Below, one piece after another: positions 18,402 through 27,085 of a stretch of DNA of 64,000 nt (the stretch's first letter is position 1; the number at the start of each line of letters is the position of its first letter). Source of the DNA: Niabella sp. (lineage in GTDB: Bacteria; Bacteroidota; Bacteroidia; Chitinophagales; Chitinophagaceae); the NCBI RefSeq assembly GCF_030150205.1, contig NZ_JASLGT010000016.1, forward strand, positions 62,001 to 126,000, in the 5' to 3' direction. The translations under genes and the position numbers were made by a program. The notes under the pieces are model-generated. The model was not told the origin of the DNA. It made no database searches and saw only the letters and a list, made by a program, of their open reading frames with translations.

Positions 18402-21263
18402 TTATGGTCGTTTTGTAAGCTGCAAATTAAATGCACCAATATAGGACCGGTCTGTACGAAGCTCCGGAAAACTGCTATCTGCAGGGCGTTGTTTGTCGGG
18501 GCGCGCATACACCCCGGTTAACACAGAAATTTTATTGGAATTGGCTTCTTCTAGTTTTATATAACCGTTATGATTTATTTGTATACAAGCCGCACCAGCC
18601 CACGATTCCACCCGCCGAGCATTTTTAATTCCCGGGTTGCCATCCCATTTCCACTGTCCGAAAATCGGCGCAGCCTGTTTATTGGGGTAGGCATCATAAG
18701 GGCCTAATCCCAACCACTGCAGCTGGTTGATAGGCTGCGTTGTTTTAACATCCATCCCGATGAGGGGTAATCGCTCTACCGCTACTTCAGGACGCAATTC
18801 ATAATGAACATTCAATAATCCATCTCCCGTGATGGTATAGGTATAGGCTACGGTAAAGCGATTGTTTTGATCCACCGTATATTCAACCAATGCGTGAATC
18901 ATTTGCGCATACGCGCTGTCTTCGACCTTCCAGGTAATCACTTTTTGCTGGTACCGGTTAAGGTCAACAGCCTTTTCCGACCTGGCTTCTCCAAAAGCAA
19001 CGCGCTCGTTCGGATCCAGGTTGTGCCAAATGGTAGGGGAGATGCCGTCTATTATTTTTAAACCATCCAACTGTGCGGCTATAAGCTGTCCCGGTGCCGG
19101 GTCGAATACATAGGTTGCCTTGCCGGCCGTAACAGTGACGAGCTTACCCTGATCCAGTACCGGCTTTGTGCCGCCTGCAGCTATAACTTCTTTCTCCCCT
19201 GATGGGCAAAGTTCAACGGAGCAGCGCGTAATTTCGGTCCCGTCTTTATGCAGGAAAATAAACCACGAATAATATGTTTTTCCGGGGTTGACTGTTTTTA
19301 TCTTTTGAAGCGGAAGGGATAGTGTACCCGTTGTATGTGGTGCACCATCTAACGAAGAAAATCCTTCATCCAAAAGTGACGTATCTTCGTATACCTGCCA
19401 GTGCAACCGTATATCCGATAGATTGGTATAATCAAACGCGTTGCTGACCGGCACCTGGACCGAATCCTGACCTGCCACGAAATTGAGTTTTTCTACATTT
19501 ACATAAACCGGTGCATACACGGCTTTTGTTTCCCAATAGTCTCTGGTTGGATTTCTGTAGGAATCGACGATACCGTCCCACCCGTTATCGACCACCCGTA
19601 AATATTCGTCCTGTATATTAAATTTAGGATCTGTTTTATAATTTTTTCGTTTAGGTATTTTTAACCCCTGATCGGCCCACATCCAGATGGCGGCACCCGC
19701 ACCGGCCGGATGTTTTGCCAGGGCATTCCAGCGCGCCTGAAGTCCGCCCATACCCTGTTCACCATAGGCGTGCGTATACTCTGTTGATATGACCGGTCGT
19801 TTGGAATTTGCCGCCCAGGCATCATATTGGCCGGGTTGCCAATAGTGGGCCGAAAGGATACCAATCTCTTCGGGCAACCATTCTTCATGCCGCCAGGGAA
19901 TCAATACCGGACGGCTGGGGTCGAGTGCTTTCACAAACTTAATGGTAGTAAGCCCCATTGTTGACAGTTCGTCTTCATTTCCTACAGACCAGTATATGAT
20001 GGAAGGATTGTTTATTTCCCGTGTAATCGTTTCATAAGCGCGTGTTAAAGCGGCCGCCGTGTAGGAAGGGTCGAACTTCAGGTTTTTAGCGCCTCCGATA
20101 CTGACTTCGTTGCCTATATACATTCCCAGCGAGTCGCACAGCTCTATAAACCCTTTTGCTGGTGTATAGTGTGAGCAGCGGATATAATTAATGTTGGCCG
20201 CCTTCATCAATTTTAAGTCTTGCAGCCAATGTTGGTAAGTCGTTGCCCGCCCAACATCCGGATGCTCATCGTGCCTGTTAACACCCCGAAGTTTGACACT
20301 TTGCCCGTTAACCTTCAGGATGCCCCCATCGGTCGTGATTTGTCTGAAACCAATTTTTTCGGACCATCTCTGGGCGATGGTGCCTGCTTCTAACAGGACG
20401 ACCTCCAGTCTGTACAGGTAAGGGGTTTCGGCCGTCCACTGATGCGGTGAAGCAACATTTATATCCCATTGTATTTCGCGCCCTGTGGCAAGATGTGCGG
20501 GAATGGTCATTGTCCTTTCCGTCACCTTTTCACCTTGTGGAGAGAATAAAGAAAAGCTCAATTCATAGGGGTTATAGTCTATGGAATAATTGCCGGGTTT
20601 TTTCGGATTCCTTCGATCGGTTATCATGGTTTTGACCTGCAGGTTGGCATCAACGTACCGGTGATCGAAAGTTGTTCGAACGTTCACATAATCTATCCAG
20701 CGTTTTGCGGGCACGGTGATGATGTGAACATCCCGGTATATGCCACCTAAGCTCCAGTCATCATGAACGTCAAACCGGTATTCCCTGCTTACCTGTTGAA
20801 CCCTGACCGCTAATGTGTTATTGGCGTCGCGGTTTATCTTTTCGGTGATTTCGAAAGAAAAGGGTGTAAAACCGCTGCCATGACTCCCTAAATATTTCCC
20901 GTTCAGCCAGACGTCCGCATGTGACCATACGCCCTCAAATTGTAACATAATGCGTTTCTGATTCAACTGTTCGGGAGGGATGGAAAATTCTTTCAGATAG
21001 TAACCCGCACTGGCTTCGTCATTTTCGAAAGACTGATAGACAGGCTCTTCATATCCCAGGATGGCCCAATTGGATGGTACCGGGATGGGCTTGAACTGTT
21101 TGCTTTTGTATCCCGGCATATTAAACTTATCCAGGATTTTAGCTTCTTTCGTATTGGTTGCTAATGCAAATTGCCACACCCCATTAAGGCTGATGTTTTC
21201 CTGTCCATAAGCATGTAAGCCAAAAGAAAGTAAAATGCCGAAATACAAGAGCCGCAATTTCAT
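18402..21263 (-). CDS. GH2 beta-galactosidase-type glycoside hydrolase, exported
   Basis: 953 residues with a signal peptide (FGLHAYGQ). Residues ~25-320 form the jelly-roll and Ig-like domains of GH2 ('GVWSHADVWLNGKYLGSHGSGFTPF'). The TIM barrel carries the acid/base in 'YWSVGNEDE' (E430) and the nucleophile in 'RPVISTEYTHAYG' (E495), plus 'LRGVNRHDEHPDVGRA'. The C-terminal ~280 residues match the beta-galactosidase small-chain-like domain ('LQWLGLGPYDAYPNKQAAPIFGQW'). It likely removes terminal beta-linked galactose or a related sugar in the periplasm. It is the leftmost gene of a leftward run and 57 bases from the phosphatase gene. By eye it is more G+C-rich than the genes to its right, so it may not belong to the same acquired block. 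Confidence 0.9.
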   Translation of the reverse strand: MKLRLLYFGILLSFGLHAYGQENISLNGVWQFALATNTKEAKILDKFNMPGYKSKQFKPIPVPSNWAILGYEEPVYQSFENDEASAGYYLKEFSIPPEQLNQKRIMLQFEGVWSHADVWLNGKYLGSHGSGFTPFSFEITEKINRDANNTLAVRVQQVSREYRFDVHDDWSLGGIYRDVHIITVPAKRWIDYVNVRTTFDHRYVDANLQVKTMITDRRNPKKPGNYSIDYNPYELSFSLFSPQGEKVTERTMTIPAHLATGREIQWDINVASPHQWTAETPYLYRLEVVLLEAGTIAQRWSEKIGFRQITTDGGILKVNGQSVKLRGVNRHDEHPDVGRATTYQHWLQDLKLMKAANINYIRCSHYTPAKGFIELCDSLGMYIGNEVSIGGAKNLKFDPSYTAAALTRAYETITREINNPSIIYWSVGNEDELSTMGLTTIKFVKALDPSRPVLIPWRHEEWLPEEIGILSAHYWQPGQYDAWAANSKRPVISTEYTHAYGEQGMGGLQARWNALAKHPAGAGAAIWMWADQGLKIPKRKNYKTDPKFNIQDEYLRVVDNGWDGIVDSYRNPTRDYWETKAVYAPVYVNVEKLNFVAGQDSVQVPVSNAFDYTNLSDIRLHWQVYEDTSLLDEGFSSLDGAPHTTGTLSLPLQKIKTVNPGKTYYSWFIFLHKDGTEITRCSVELCPSGEKEVIAAGGTKPVLDQGKLVTVTAGKATYVFDPAPGQLIAAQLDGLKIIDGISPTIWHNLDPNERVAFGEARSEKAVDLNRYQQKVITWKVEDSAYAQMIHALVEYTVDQNNRFTVAYTYTITGDGLLNVHYELRPEVAVERLPLIGMDVKTTQPINQLQWLGLGPYDAYPNKQAAPIFGQWKWDGNPGIKNARRVESWAGAACIQINHNGYIKLEEANSNKISVLTGVYARPDKQRPADSSFPELRTDRSYIGAFNLQLTKRP

Positions 21264-21320
21264 TATACTTGTTTTTATGGTCTTTGTGAAATAAGGATCG
21301 GTTTGCCACCCGATAGAAAC

Positions 21321-22589
21321 CTATGGTTTCAACAGATTCCGATAAAAATGTTCAACAGCTGTCCATTTGTAAAAGGGGAATATCGTTGTTTGAACCGGAA
21401 TTCGGGCTTCACTTTCGTTGTGAAGGAACTTTACCAAAATATCATTGGGGTTCTTTTCATGACGAAAAAAGATGATTTGAAGGTTTGTTGCCATAGGAAC
21501 CACCTTATAGTCGCGCCATACTCGATGTACCTCTTTAAAATCACTTATAGAAACGGCAAAATCGTTAACCTGCATCAAAGCTAATAAAGGGGAAATATTA
21601 CCGTCGTGTCCGAAGCGCAAATCGGCAGCTTTACCCCCCTTCCTGATAACCTTATCAGCGCTGTCCAGTATATTCGCTAGTAACCGCTTTTCACTGTTAG
21701 GTATAGCTCCATTTCCTCCGGCATAATTTGCTCGTTGGATATAACTCTTCACATTATCGATCTCCCAAAGGGAATAAAGCTCATCGATGGAAAACAAGTC
21801 ATAGAAAGAGACATTGGTCTCCACATCCTGCATATCAACCGCGATGGAGTAGAGACCACGCATCAGATCGATTGGTTTTACATTCATACTCACAAACGCG
21901 GGATTGTTGAACAAAAGCTTCATCAAACGATCGGGATGAGCGTTAGACTCGGTGAACGTATTAAATTTTTTTTCCCATGCGCCATTTTCCTTAAAATCTT
22001 TTCCTTCAGGAGTAATATAGTTCATGTATGTCATGAACTTTTCGCCCGTGTCATAGTCCAGCTGAGAGCCAGGGTTTAGCTCTTTGAGTTTATCTCCAAA
22101 TGACACCATGCTCATAATACATCGTAGCGCGATAGTCGAACGCAAGGAAATATATTGGTTCTGCTTGAATACTTCTGGAAATGATGTAAACATACGTTTA
22201 GCAATATCACGATGCTGTTGTTTACCTACTAATGACAAATCTCCGGCACGCAGAGCAGCCTCTTTCATAACTTCCTGTAATCGTTTATAGGTATCTTCGC
22301 CTACTGTTGTTAAAGCAGACTGTTCATGTGCCTTCGCAAACACGTCGATTACCCGGCTATAATGAACATCCTTGGTAAGATAGCGTGAACCATGCCGGCT
22401 ATAGTGACTGATATAAAATGCCTTGTATCCTTTTGGCGCTTGAGTTTGGGGGATAAATTCAGTTGTATAAGCATAATAGCTACCTCCCGCCTTATCTATA
22501 TTTCTATTAATTTCTTCACGAGCGGTCTGACCCCACAGGGAACAAAGAGCAAAAAGTAACAGCGAAACAATGAGACCTATTTTCTTCAT
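21321..22589 (-). CDS. Histidine-type (branch 2) acid phosphatase, exported
   Basis: 423 residues from the ATG at 22587-22589, chosen over an upstream start because it gives a clean signal peptide MKKIGLIVSLLLFALCSLWGQ. The catalytic motif 'SHYSRHGSRY' has the phosphorylated His66, and 'RFGHDGNISPLL' supplies the HD pair (H328, D329). These are the defining features of histidine acid phosphatases, including phytases and multiple inositol polyphosphate phosphatases. It acts in the periplasm or outside. It lies between a GH2 gene and a GH88 gene, so it might remove phosphate from a decorated polysaccharide or from phytate; the substrate cannot be told. Confidence 0.85.
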   Translation of the reverse strand: MKKIGLIVSLLLFALCSLWGQTAREEINRNIDKAGGSYYAYTTEFIPQTQAPKGYKAFYISHYSRHGSRYLTKDVHYSRVIDVFAKAHEQSALTTVGEDTYKRLQEVMKEAALRAGDLSLVGKQQHRDIAKRMFTSFPEVFKQNQYISLRSTIALRCIMSMVSFGDKLKELNPGSQLDYDTGEKFMTYMNYITPEGKDFKENGAWEKKFNTFTESNAHPDRLMKLLFNNPAFVSMNVKPIDLMRGLYSIAVDMQDVETNVSFYDLFSIDELYSLWEIDNVKSYIQRANYAGGNGAIPNSEKRLLANILDSADKVIRKGGKAADLRFGHDGNISPLLALMQVNDFAVSISDFKEVHRVWRDYKVVPMATNLQIIFFRHEKNPNDILVKFLHNESEARIPVQTTIFPFYKWTAVEHFYRNLLKP

Positions 22590-22683
22590 GGTACTATGAC
22601 TTACAATTGGCAATCCTAAAATAAGAAACTGCAGGCTTCCAAAGGGTGGAAAGTCTGTAGCTCTCTTCTTCTTACGACCGGTA

Positions 22684-23877
22684 TTAACGGACTAAATGTT
22701 TGTATCGCAACAGCGCTTCTACATAATAGTAATCAGCATAGGTTAACGGAACATCCATTTCCCTGTTTTCATTGAAGTTGCCTACAGAATGTTTAAGAAT
22801 AAATCCTCCATTTGAACCCAGGGCGGCTAAATACGCATCTGAAGTCAGCGTTTGCAATTGCTTACGCGCCACAGACAGGTATTCTTTTGCTAAACCTTTA
22901 TCTACATATTGACTGAGTTCGATCAGTGCGGATGCCATTATAGCCGCTGACGAAGCGTCTCTATACGTATTCGGAATATTGGGCGCATTAAAATCCCAAT
23001 AGGGAACTTTATCTTCTGGCAGATTCGGGTGATTTAAAATGAATTTGGCAATTTTTTCTGCATGTTCCAGGTAGGACTTATTTTTTGTTTCCCTGTACAT
23101 CATGGTATAACCATAGAGCCCCCAGGCTTGTCCGCGCGCCCATGCCGAGCTGCTTGAATATCCCTGATGGGTATCAAATTTGGCAACTTTGTTGTTTACA
23201 GTGTCATAGTCGACAACATGGTATGAGCTGTAATCGGGGCGGAAATGATTAACCATGGTCACTTTTGCATGACTATTGGAAATCTTATCAAATAATGTAT
23301 CTCCGGTCATTTTGTAAACCTCTTCCAGCAGTTCAAGATTCATCATATTATCAATAATGACCGGGAACTTCCATTTTGGTTTTTCGTCCCATGATTTGAT
23401 GACCCCTAAATTAGGATTGAAACGAGTTGCCAATGATTTTGCACTCTGTAATAAGACTTTTTTGTAATACGCCTCTCCTGTGATTCTAAATGCTTGTCCG
23501 TAACTGCAATACATCATAAAACCAAGGTCATGGGTATCCAGTGAATATTGCTCCTTTTCGATTCTTTTTGTATAGTTTTCGGCATATTCTTTTAGTAACG
23601 CATCTCCCGTATCTTCATAAAGCTGCCACAATACCCCACTAAAAAATCCGCTGCACCACCAATGTGAATCTGAGGTTACAAGTGTTCCGTCCGGAAGGAC
23701 ATACCGGGGTAGTTTATCGGGTTCTTCCAGCAGGCTTGAAGCTAAAAATTTTGCCTGCTGTGCACTCCGGTTTAATCCTTTTTCGATAACGGCATTCATA
23801 TCATTATTGTCCTTTGAGGTACAGGACATCAACAGGAGGCCGGTTAAAGCGCTTATAAAAAAAGTTCTCCTAATCAT
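22684..23877 (-). CDS. GH88 unsaturated glucuronyl hydrolase, lipoprotein
   Basis: 397 residues with lipoprotein signal (LLLMSC-TSKD). It is an (alpha/alpha)6-barrel enzyme with the two GH88 catalytic aspartates in 'THDLGFM' (D117) and 'IIDNMMNLELL' (D176), 59 residues apart, close to the spacing in characterised enzymes. 'SSAWARGQAWGLYG' and 'RDASSAAIMASAL' are further family signatures. It hydrolyses the unsaturated uronic acid left at the non-reducing end by polysaccharide lyases. The lyase gene ends 13 bases upstream, so the pair forms a lyase-hydrolase cascade. Confidence 0.92.
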   Translation of the reverse strand: MIRRTFFISALTGLLLMSCTSKDNNDMNAVIEKGLNRSAQQAKFLASSLLEEPDKLPRYVLPDGTLVTSDSHWWCSGFFSGVLWQLYEDTGDALLKEYAENYTKRIEKEQYSLDTHDLGFMMYCSYGQAFRITGEAYYKKVLLQSAKSLATRFNPNLGVIKSWDEKPKWKFPVIIDNMMNLELLEEVYKMTGDTLFDKISNSHAKVTMVNHFRPDYSSYHVVDYDTVNNKVAKFDTHQGYSSSSAWARGQAWGLYGYTMMYRETKNKSYLEHAEKIAKFILNHPNLPEDKVPYWDFNAPNIPNTYRDASSAAIMASALIELSQYVDKGLAKEYLSVARKQLQTLTSDAYLAALGSNGGFILKHSVGNFNENREMDVPLTYADYYYVEALLRYKHLVR

Positions 23878-23890
23878 AGTGTAGTTAATT

Positions 23891-25756
23891 TCAATAGTTT
23901 TTCCAGTTTTTCAATTGTTGAATTTCTCTGACGTTTAATGGATGTTCGCCCGGTATCAGTTTAACCTGAAACGTTTCTTCAGCACCAGGCGTTAATTGGG
24001 CTTCGAAACCCACAAACAGGGTATTGGGATTTGCTTCGTCATAACTGTTGGGAGATACGGTGCTCCATGTTTTTAAAGAGATTTTTGCCGATGACGCTAC
24101 CTGAATCAGCAATTTTTTCCCTTGTAAAGAAAGCTCCATGGTATGCGCATCGAGCATCTTTGGAGTGGCCTGGGTAAGCATATTCCAACGGACAACGGTT
24201 GGTTTATTTAATGTTTTTATCTCATCTCTTATCACAAAATACTGCTCATCTACCAATGCCATCCCGCGTTTTGCACTGGCAACCTGGTTCTTATAAGCAG
24301 TGCTCATGTCTAACGTTGCATACATAAAATGGCGCTTATTACCCGTTTCTGTAATTGCCGAATAGCTTTCTACATCTTGTAGCTGATTGTTGAAGGTTAA
24401 TGTGTTATGTGCCTGGTTGTTGTATCTGAATAGTTTCCATCTGTCAGATTCCTGGTTACGCCCCCACAAATCCATACCCAATTGCTCAATTGAATTATAA
24501 TCCTGGGGGCCGAAATCCATTGCCCAACGTACATCGTGATCTGTTATAATGAATGAGCCCACATCAAGATGTGTATGACCTGCCTGGGCTGTTCCCGCCT
24601 TGATGGCAGCAGATAAACCCTGTTTGAACTGCCAGTCGGTACGCATGATTGCTACAGGTTGCTGAGATGTGGCAGACACCCACATTTGCTCACGTGGAGC
24701 ATGTATATCGTCTGTTTTTATCTGCGAACCCCATATAATAGCATATAATCCATAGCGATAATCTATAATATTGCTTTTGGAAGCATTTGAAAGGAAATAC
24801 TTTTCGCCCCATAGGATATCCGTGTTTTTTGTTTGTTTCGCAAACCAAAACATAGGGGGATACATGCGCCCTGAATTATTGCAATCACCATAATTGAACG
24901 ATTTGCCATCGCCAAGTATCATGTTTTGGATGAAGTTGCCTGTTTTCATAAAACCAGGCATTTGCGACAAACCATAGTCGGTACCCCTCACAGCTTTCAA
25001 TGCCTCAATCAGCAATATATTATAGGTTGTTCCGTAAGCCCAGTAGCTATATCCTTCCGGATAGGCACCATCCGGAGCGTACATTTCCATGGCCAACTTT
25101 ACCTTTTCGACAGCGCGACTTACAATGGTTGCTGCTAAGCGGGGAATGCGGTCATAAATTGCCAATGCGCCTAAAGTCATACCCGTGTGGCAAACCTGGT
25201 TCCAATTATTGTGATTATCTAACCAATGATCATTGTAGATTTTATTAAATGAAGGTCTTAACCCTTTCATCTCAATAGCCTTTGCCACACTCTTTTTGGT
25301 TGCATCACTGATATAGTTGAAGAACCAGTCGTAGCCGATTGCCATCGCGGTGGTCATTTCAGCCGCATCAAGAAAATGCGAAGGGTTCCAGTCTGCAAAT
25401 TTTGAGACTTGTTTCATCTCCGACTCTGCCCGTTGTGCATAGCTTTCCTTTCCTGTCATCCTGTAGGCATACCCAAGGAGTAATATCCTGCGCAGACATT
25501 CCCGGGAAACTTCCAGCATTCTTCGTCCGTCAACCGTTCTGTTTAATACAGGTGCCAACAAAATAGAATCGGCACCTTCAATCATCCGGTTATGATAATC
25601 CTGCCACGTCTTATTTGAGCTAATTGCTTTTTTGATTTCCCTTTGTGTTTCCATATTCATAATCAAATAGGGATGCGTCAAAGGAGCAGATGCGCTCTTT
25701 GTGTTGCCCGATAAGAGGAAGAGTACAGTCAGAATGAAATAAAAAAGTTTTTTCAT
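23891..25756 (-). CDS. Heparinase II/III-like polysaccharide lyase, exported
   Basis: 621 residues with a signal peptide (LLSGNTKSASA). The N-terminal ~370 residues are an alpha-helical toroid ('DNHNNWNQVCHTG', 'GYSYWAYGTTYN'), and the C-terminal half is the heparinase II/III beta-sandwich with 'AGHTHLDVGSFII' (H394, H396, D398), the zinc/structural signature. The layout suits lyases acting on uronic-acid-containing glycans such as glycosaminoglycans, alginate or ulvan-like polymers. The exact polysaccharide-lyase family is not determined. It is transcribed with the GH88 gene, which would process its products. The beta-helix lipoprotein gene ends 6 bases upstream. Confidence 0.85.
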   Translation of the reverse strand: MKKLFYFILTVLFLLSGNTKSASAPLTHPYLIMNMETQREIKKAISSNKTWQDYHNRMIEGADSILLAPVLNRTVDGRRMLEVSRECLRRILLLGYAYRMTGKESYAQRAESEMKQVSKFADWNPSHFLDAAEMTTAMAIGYDWFFNYISDATKKSVAKAIEMKGLRPSFNKIYNDHWLDNHNNWNQVCHTGMTLGALAIYDRIPRLAATIVSRAVEKVKLAMEMYAPDGAYPEGYSYWAYGTTYNILLIEALKAVRGTDYGLSQMPGFMKTGNFIQNMILGDGKSFNYGDCNNSGRMYPPMFWFAKQTKNTDILWGEKYFLSNASKSNIIDYRYGLYAIIWGSQIKTDDIHAPREQMWVSATSQQPVAIMRTDWQFKQGLSAAIKAGTAQAGHTHLDVGSFIITDHDVRWAMDFGPQDYNSIEQLGMDLWGRNQESDRWKLFRYNNQAHNTLTFNNQLQDVESYSAITETGNKRHFMYATLDMSTAYKNQVASAKRGMALVDEQYFVIRDEIKTLNKPTVVRWNMLTQATPKMLDAHTMELSLQGKKLLIQVASSAKISLKTWSTVSPNSYDEANPNTLFVGFEAQLTPGAEETFQVKLIPGEHPLNVREIQQLKNWKNY

Positions 25757-25762
25757 CTAAGT

Positions 25763-27058
25763 TTATTTAAACCTTGCGCCGATGGGTCCACCAGTAGTAG
25801 ATGCAATAGCGGATGTTGTATTGGCCGGATAATTAAATGTGAACGTTTTTCCAAAAACAATCCCTTCTTTACCATCTTCATCAACAGCAAACGGCAAACC
25901 ACTGGCATCGCCCATAGAAGAGGAACCTCCTTTATCAAAAAATAATTTCCAATAGGCCGTAGGCAACGGAGGCGCATAATCAAAAGTCAAAATTTCAGAA
26001 AAATTGTTTTCTTCAATAAAACGGCCATCATTTTTCATTTTAATTGCATCTGCCGAAAGACCCGTTCGGAGTTGGAAGTTGGGGTAATTCTTCAGCATAT
26101 TTGAGAGTACCGGATCGTAGAATATATTGTTGTTGCGGATAATAATTTTTGCATTTTTTACACGGGGATCGTTTGCCTCGTTTTGCATCGTTACATCCCA
26201 CAACACACCAGGCGAACTTGTCAATTTCCACCCACAATCAGCGAAGATGTTGTTTTCAATAAGCACGTCTATCGCATAATTAATCTCTATGTGTCTTCCA
26301 ATATTAAAAAAAGTATTGTTTGTTAAAGCATAGTGTGCGGTACCTGAATTGTCAAATCGAACAATCCTGTCTGTCTGGCAATACACATAACTATTGTTAA
26401 TAACAATACTTTCCTGGTTGTTAGCACGGGTGTCCACTATACGTCCATTATCCGGGCTGGTCGGATTCGCCGTGTTTCTAATCGTGCAATTGTCAATCAG
26501 CACTTTGTTTCCTACCGTGTTAAGACGGAAAAGCGCTTGTCTGCAATTATCTACAAAGCAGTTTTTAAGTGTTAATGTTAAGTTTGGTTGATTGGCAACC
26601 AATACACGGTCGGGAACTTTACCAGTAGCTGCATCAACAGCATTGATGTAAACATTTTCCAGTGTAACGTTTTTCTCAATAAGAATCATGTTGGAAGAGA
26701 CAGCTCCATTAGCATCGGCCAATGGCTGAAGTTGCGCTAAATTACCTTCTTCTGCGTCTTCTGATTTAATCGTTACATTGGCCTGTATGGTGTTGTTCCC
26801 TTCAAAATAGTACAATCCCCCCCGGCGTAAAATATACGTTCCTTCACCATTCTGTGCGATTGCTTTAGTGAGTGAGTTTACCCGATCTATACCATTATCC
26901 GGTTCTACAATGATTTGCTTTCCGGGATTGTTACCCGGATCTGTTGCAATGTCCGGGAAATCCTGAAGGGTGAGTATGTTTTCTTTTTCGCAACTGGTTA
27001 GCGAGACAGACAATAAGCCGATCCCCATTGCAACCCAGTATATTTTAATCAATTTCAT
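25763..27058 (-). CDS. Right-handed beta-helix lipoprotein
   Basis: 431 residues with lipoprotein signal (SLTSC-EKEN). Residues ~80-340 show repeated short strands with Asn ladders ('VTLENVYINAV', 'LTLKNCFVDNC', 'VLIDNCTIRNT', 'IVINNSYVYC', 'VLIENNIFADC'), the pattern of a pectate-lyase-type parallel beta-helix. Such proteins bind or cleave acidic polysaccharides; no family-specific catalytic residue could be identified. It lies between the TonB receptor and the lyase, the place where SusD or a surface glycan-binding lipoprotein usually sits, so it may be the surface capture protein or a second lyase. Confidence 0.75.
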   Translation of the reverse strand: MKLIKIYWVAMGIGLLSVSLTSCEKENILTLQDFPDIATDPGNNPGKQIIVEPDNGIDRVNSLTKAIAQNGEGTYILRRGGLYYFEGNNTIQANVTIKSEDAEEGNLAQLQPLADANGAVSSNMILIEKNVTLENVYINAVDAATGKVPDRVLVANQPNLTLTLKNCFVDNCRQALFRLNTVGNKVLIDNCTIRNTANPTSPDNGRIVDTRANNQESIVINNSYVYCQTDRIVRFDNSGTAHYALTNNTFFNIGRHIEINYAIDVLIENNIFADCGWKLTSSPGVLWDVTMQNEANDPRVKNAKIIIRNNNIFYDPVLSNMLKNYPNFQLRTGLSADAIKMKNDGRFIEENNFSEILTFDYAPPLPTAYWKLFFDKGGSSSMGDASGLPFAVDEDGKEGIVFGKTFTFNYPANTTSAIASTTGGPIGARFK

Positions 27059-27085
27059 AATATTGTAATTTATGTTAGAGTCAAA

